Shown: in pieces, positions 61,001 to 64,000 of the stretch
Numbering within the stretch: the first letter of the stretch is position 1
Layout: every line of letters begins with the position of its first letter
Assembly (NCBI GenBank): GCA_023053545.1
Contig: JAKZAN010000004.1
Coordinates: forward strand, 6,262,001 to 6,326,000
From: Lepidurus packardi
Lineage: Eukaryota > Arthropoda > Branchiopoda > Notostraca > Triopsidae
Length of the DNA stretch: 64,000 bases
Direction of reading: 5' to 3'
Position numbers and translations under genes: made by a program
Notes under the pieces: generated by a model
Seen by the model: the letters and a program-made list of their open reading frames with translations, nothing else
Database searches by the model: none
Told to the model about the DNA's origin: nothing

Positions 61001-63753
61001 AAGTCAACTGCCCTTTCTGGATTGGGCTTGGGGTCGTAACATTCTTGTTTCTCCAAGTCAGCGTAGTACCACAGCAATTGATTCATGCCTATACCATTAA
61101 AAATAAAATAAAAAAATCAATACCTGTTTTCTATTACGGGGAACGTGGGCAACTTACCACAGGAAAAGGCGAACAAAACCAGGACATACAAGAAGAAAAA
61201 CTTCATAATGTCCATCACCATTCTCGAAAGCGAAACCTGCAACGGGCCCAAGTATGGATTCACGGAGAAAATGTACACCAGCTTCAAGGAACTACGGGGC
61301 AAAAATCGATTGTAAGCTAAATCTGTCTAAGACTCATAAGCCGAAGCTCTGATTTCCATGCCTGAAAATGTTGGCCGCCGAAAAGAGTCCTTCGGAAATT
61401 AACATAGGATCCCACGTGTCCCACTTTTCTCTGGGTAATACAACAGTGTCTGCATTTAGAGCTGTCTCCTTTTGAACCTATAGAAGGAAGAAAATATTCT
61501 TAATAAGGTAACAGATTGTAGACAAATTGTCAAGGGGGCACACGGATTTTTGTCAGGGTTAATTGAAGAGAACGTCAAGGGTGATAGTTTCTCCAATGTG
61601 AAAGGTCTCGATTGAAGGTATAAAGAGGGAAGTAACTGTATGGTAGGCCATTCCGGCTTTGGACAGCAACATAAAAATAAAGCTTTGGAAAGAAGACCAT
61701 CCGTGACAATAATACTAATGCTAATAATGTCAATAATGAAATAATAATAAAAAATAATTCGAACATGTTTACAAGAATCCTCAATCTTCAGCGTGAACAA
61801 CAAAACGTACTTGGTAATAGGCAACGACCCGTAAAGCAATGGTAGCCACGTACAAGGCATTGGTCGTGAAATCGATAACATTCCACATATCACTAACATA
61901 TTCTTGCAAACCCATATCCCATAACTGCTTGATCTCGCTCCAAACCAAACCTAAGGTACCATTAAAAAGTTTTTTAAGTTCCTAATGCAATGTTTTTTTT
62001 GTTTCCCAGTCAGGCTTTTCTTTACCAAACACCCACGCTAGGATCATCCACTCTATCACACTTGGTGAGGCACCCCGTTTGGTAGTGACGTCGTCAGATA
62101 CCCATTGCATAATTCCCTCACGGCCAAACCAAGTAATTAACACTGTTTCGATGCGCTGTGATGCCAAGATCAACAAGACTAAAGAGTACACAGAACGTAA
62201 TATGATCCTATATTAGATAAAATACGGCCTGGGACGTGAGAAGAGAGCGGAGGAAACTGACATGCTGGAAAACTTACACAAGAAGGTGAAATAGGAGGCT
62301 GAATGGCAAATAAACTTAATAAAGGGCTTTCGCATTGTACGCCCTGCACGAGAATACGGCGCTAAGACGTACGCGATGGAGAATAGAGGAAACAATAAGC
62401 CAATACGTATCACTTCCAAGGATTGCAGAAACATATTCTTGCGTCGAAACCCAGGCAAACCTTCATACCTGCAGAAGATAGCACCACCCAAAAAGCGATG
62501 TATTGTGTATGTTATTTTCATTCTCTATATATTCCGTCCAAAATAAAAAGCTACCGACGGTTCTCATAAGGTCCGAAGTGTTACTTCTGCCTTCCTACTT
62601 ACAGAATGGTTGAATGAAGCAAATAACATATAATTTGAGTAACCCAATGAATGATCCTTTTCACCGGACTTGGTAGCTTTTTCTTTTGAACGGAATAGCG
62701 CGCAGAGTAAAGCAGATGCTAATTTTAGCCCAACTTAAGCTTTACCCTTTCCCAAAGCCTTTGCTTTATGACAAAGTTATAAACAAAGCAAAGACTTAGC
62801 ATTTTACTTGGTTTGTAAGAAACCACTTTCTAATTGCATTCTATTTTTCTCTTTTTTTTTTTGGGGGGGGGGGGGGGAAGTCTAGCATCATTATGTTATT
62901 ACCAAATGGAAGCGAGGAGTTGCTGGACATTGGGATGGGCCACGAACTGCTCAGCGTGTGATGGAGTACGCCAAAATGAAACCCCCATGATGACATCCAA
63001 GTTCCCAGGAAGAAAGAGAAAAGGACACCCCCCGAAAAGAAAACAAGACAGGAGATAAGGTAGAAAAACAGAACCTTATATTTTTGGTACCTTATAAATC
63101 CTACCTTTTTCTGGCGATAGCGAATTGCTAGTTTCAGACGATTGAGACTCATCCGTTCACCATGCTCAAACATGGGACCCTTGGGATCGTGATTAAGTAT
63201 GACTTCCAATTCGTACGAACTCCTTGTGTGATCCAAGAGCGCCGTCGAAAATTCCATGCATTGCTTTCTCAGTTCCTATGTGCAAAACGCGCATTTTATG
63301 AGTGTGAAAAAACAGTAAAATTCGCACATGGAACTTCTCATCAATGACAAGTTTTTGATTAAGGGAACTTTTAATAGTTTGGAAGCAACGATTAACAGCA
63401 TGCTTCTCAGTAATATTCTCCAGGAATTTTGTAAAAAGGTTAGTTATAGCTTGCTTATTTTTTGCAAAGGAAAGGACAAGTACCACCATATCTTGCCATG
63501 ATGACCGACCTTTGCACAGCTCTTGTTACTTGCTTTATTGGGTGAACTTACGAGGTACTCGCTTTTGAACTCCTGCTCCATGAAACTTAGGCGTCGCAGT
63601 TCCCAGCTTAATTCGAAGGCTGTCAAGATGGGGTCCTTTGAGGACAGGGAGATAAGAGAGGGAGACGCTAAGGCTCGATACGCGTTAATTCGCGAACGAC
63701 TATGTCGTAAACTGTCCTCTTGACGAGACGTCACGCACTCGACGCAACCGCAC
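58065..63753 (-). CDS. TRPC-type cation channel, C-terminal 14 exons (5' part beyond window)
   Basis: Exons in gene order: 63552-63753, 63105-63275, 62903-62949, 62280-62468, 62026-62207, 61811-61950, 61362-61477, 61158-61291, 60968-61088, 60708-60903, 60138-60332, 59932-59973, 59475-59658, 58065-59080. Phases agree throughout. The first exon has [20 protein letters not shown] with a CGCVECV cysteine pair, the TRPC linker after the ankyrin repeats. Then come [20 protein letters not shown], membrane segments, [13 protein letters not shown], the pore region [15 protein letters not shown]6 [20 protein letters not shown] and the TRP box [12 protein letters not shown] with [15 protein letters not shown] coiled coil ([20 protein letters not shown]) and a Ser-rich tail of about 320 residues follow. 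TRPC channels admit Ca2+ and Na+ downstream of phospholipase C. Ankyrin exons lie off the right edge. The intron 61292-61361 uses a GC donor. Confidence 0.93.
62863..62877. repeat. G homopolymer of 15 bases in a TRPC intron
   Basis: A T-run is followed by 15 G within the intron 62469-62902, about 26 bases from the donor of the 47-base exon on the minus strand (a C-run in the transcript). Confidence 0.95.
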
Positions 63754-64000
63754 CTGCAAATACCATCAAATTTATCGTTTATCCAATATCAAAACCAACG
63801 AAACCCAAAGGGCATAGCAAATAGTCTTGCTTAGAACAACACTTGAGATATTTTTCATCCTGGCGATCCTTCTAAATGTAAAACTGTCTTTTCCTTTTAT
63901 TTACACTGTGCGTGTGAAATGAACTCATTTCACGAAGAAAGAGAATTCACGAAGTTGTTTTCCTTTTTTCAGACTAGGGTATTCAGTTCATAATTCTAAT

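Overview
This is a draft-assembly window from an invertebrate animal. The host genes are metazoan: a fucosyltransferase 10/11-like gene, a receptor tyrosine phosphatase relic, NFXL1, a B4GAT1-like GT49 enzyme, a THSD1-like receptor, a FASTKD protein and a TRPC channel. They have many short GT-AG introns, mostly about 55 to 80 bases, and AT-rich spacers. I cannot place the lineage more precisely. One 100-N scaffold gap lies at 1635-1734.

Layout: 1-2.6 kb holds no recognisable gene. 2.6-4.0 kb is a frameshifted GT10 fucosyltransferase (FUT10/11 type). 5.4-7.4 kb is a decayed receptor-type tyrosine phosphatase that stops at its active-site loop. About 8.1-28.2 kb is a nest of two rolling-circle transposons of the Helentron class, facing each other tail to tail. 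Element A (+) has an intact 2655-codon gene joining a herpesvirus-tegument-like deubiquitinase, C2H2 fingers, a second degenerate deubiquitinase-like domain, DUF6570, HUH Rep, PIF1-type helicase and an EEP endonuclease. It also carries a separate RPA-like gene with its own TATA promoter. Element B (-) is a deletion derivative that keeps Rep and part of the helicase, joined out of frame to an RPA tail.

NFXL1 (28.3-33.4 kb, 13 exons, 896 codons) starts just beyond element B and has a Tigger/pogo fragment in its largest intron. A second Tigger-type copy with both inverted ends sits at 35.2-36.0 kb in an otherwise gene-poor stretch (33.4-41.9 kb). An unrecognised four-exon gene runs 41.9-47.2 kb, with a small possible N-myristoylated protein inside its first intron. 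B4GAT1-like (+) and THSD1-like (-) genes converge at 50.2-50.3 kb. FASTKD (-) lies at 54.9-57.2 kb, and a TRPC channel (-) occupies 58.1-63.8 kb and continues off the right edge.

Exon limits were set by hand from GT-AG sites. For NFXL1, B4GAT1, THSD1-like, FASTKD and the unrecognised gene, the summed exon lengths are divisible by three and the phases agree at every junction. Family names rest on remembered conserved motifs, not on a database search.
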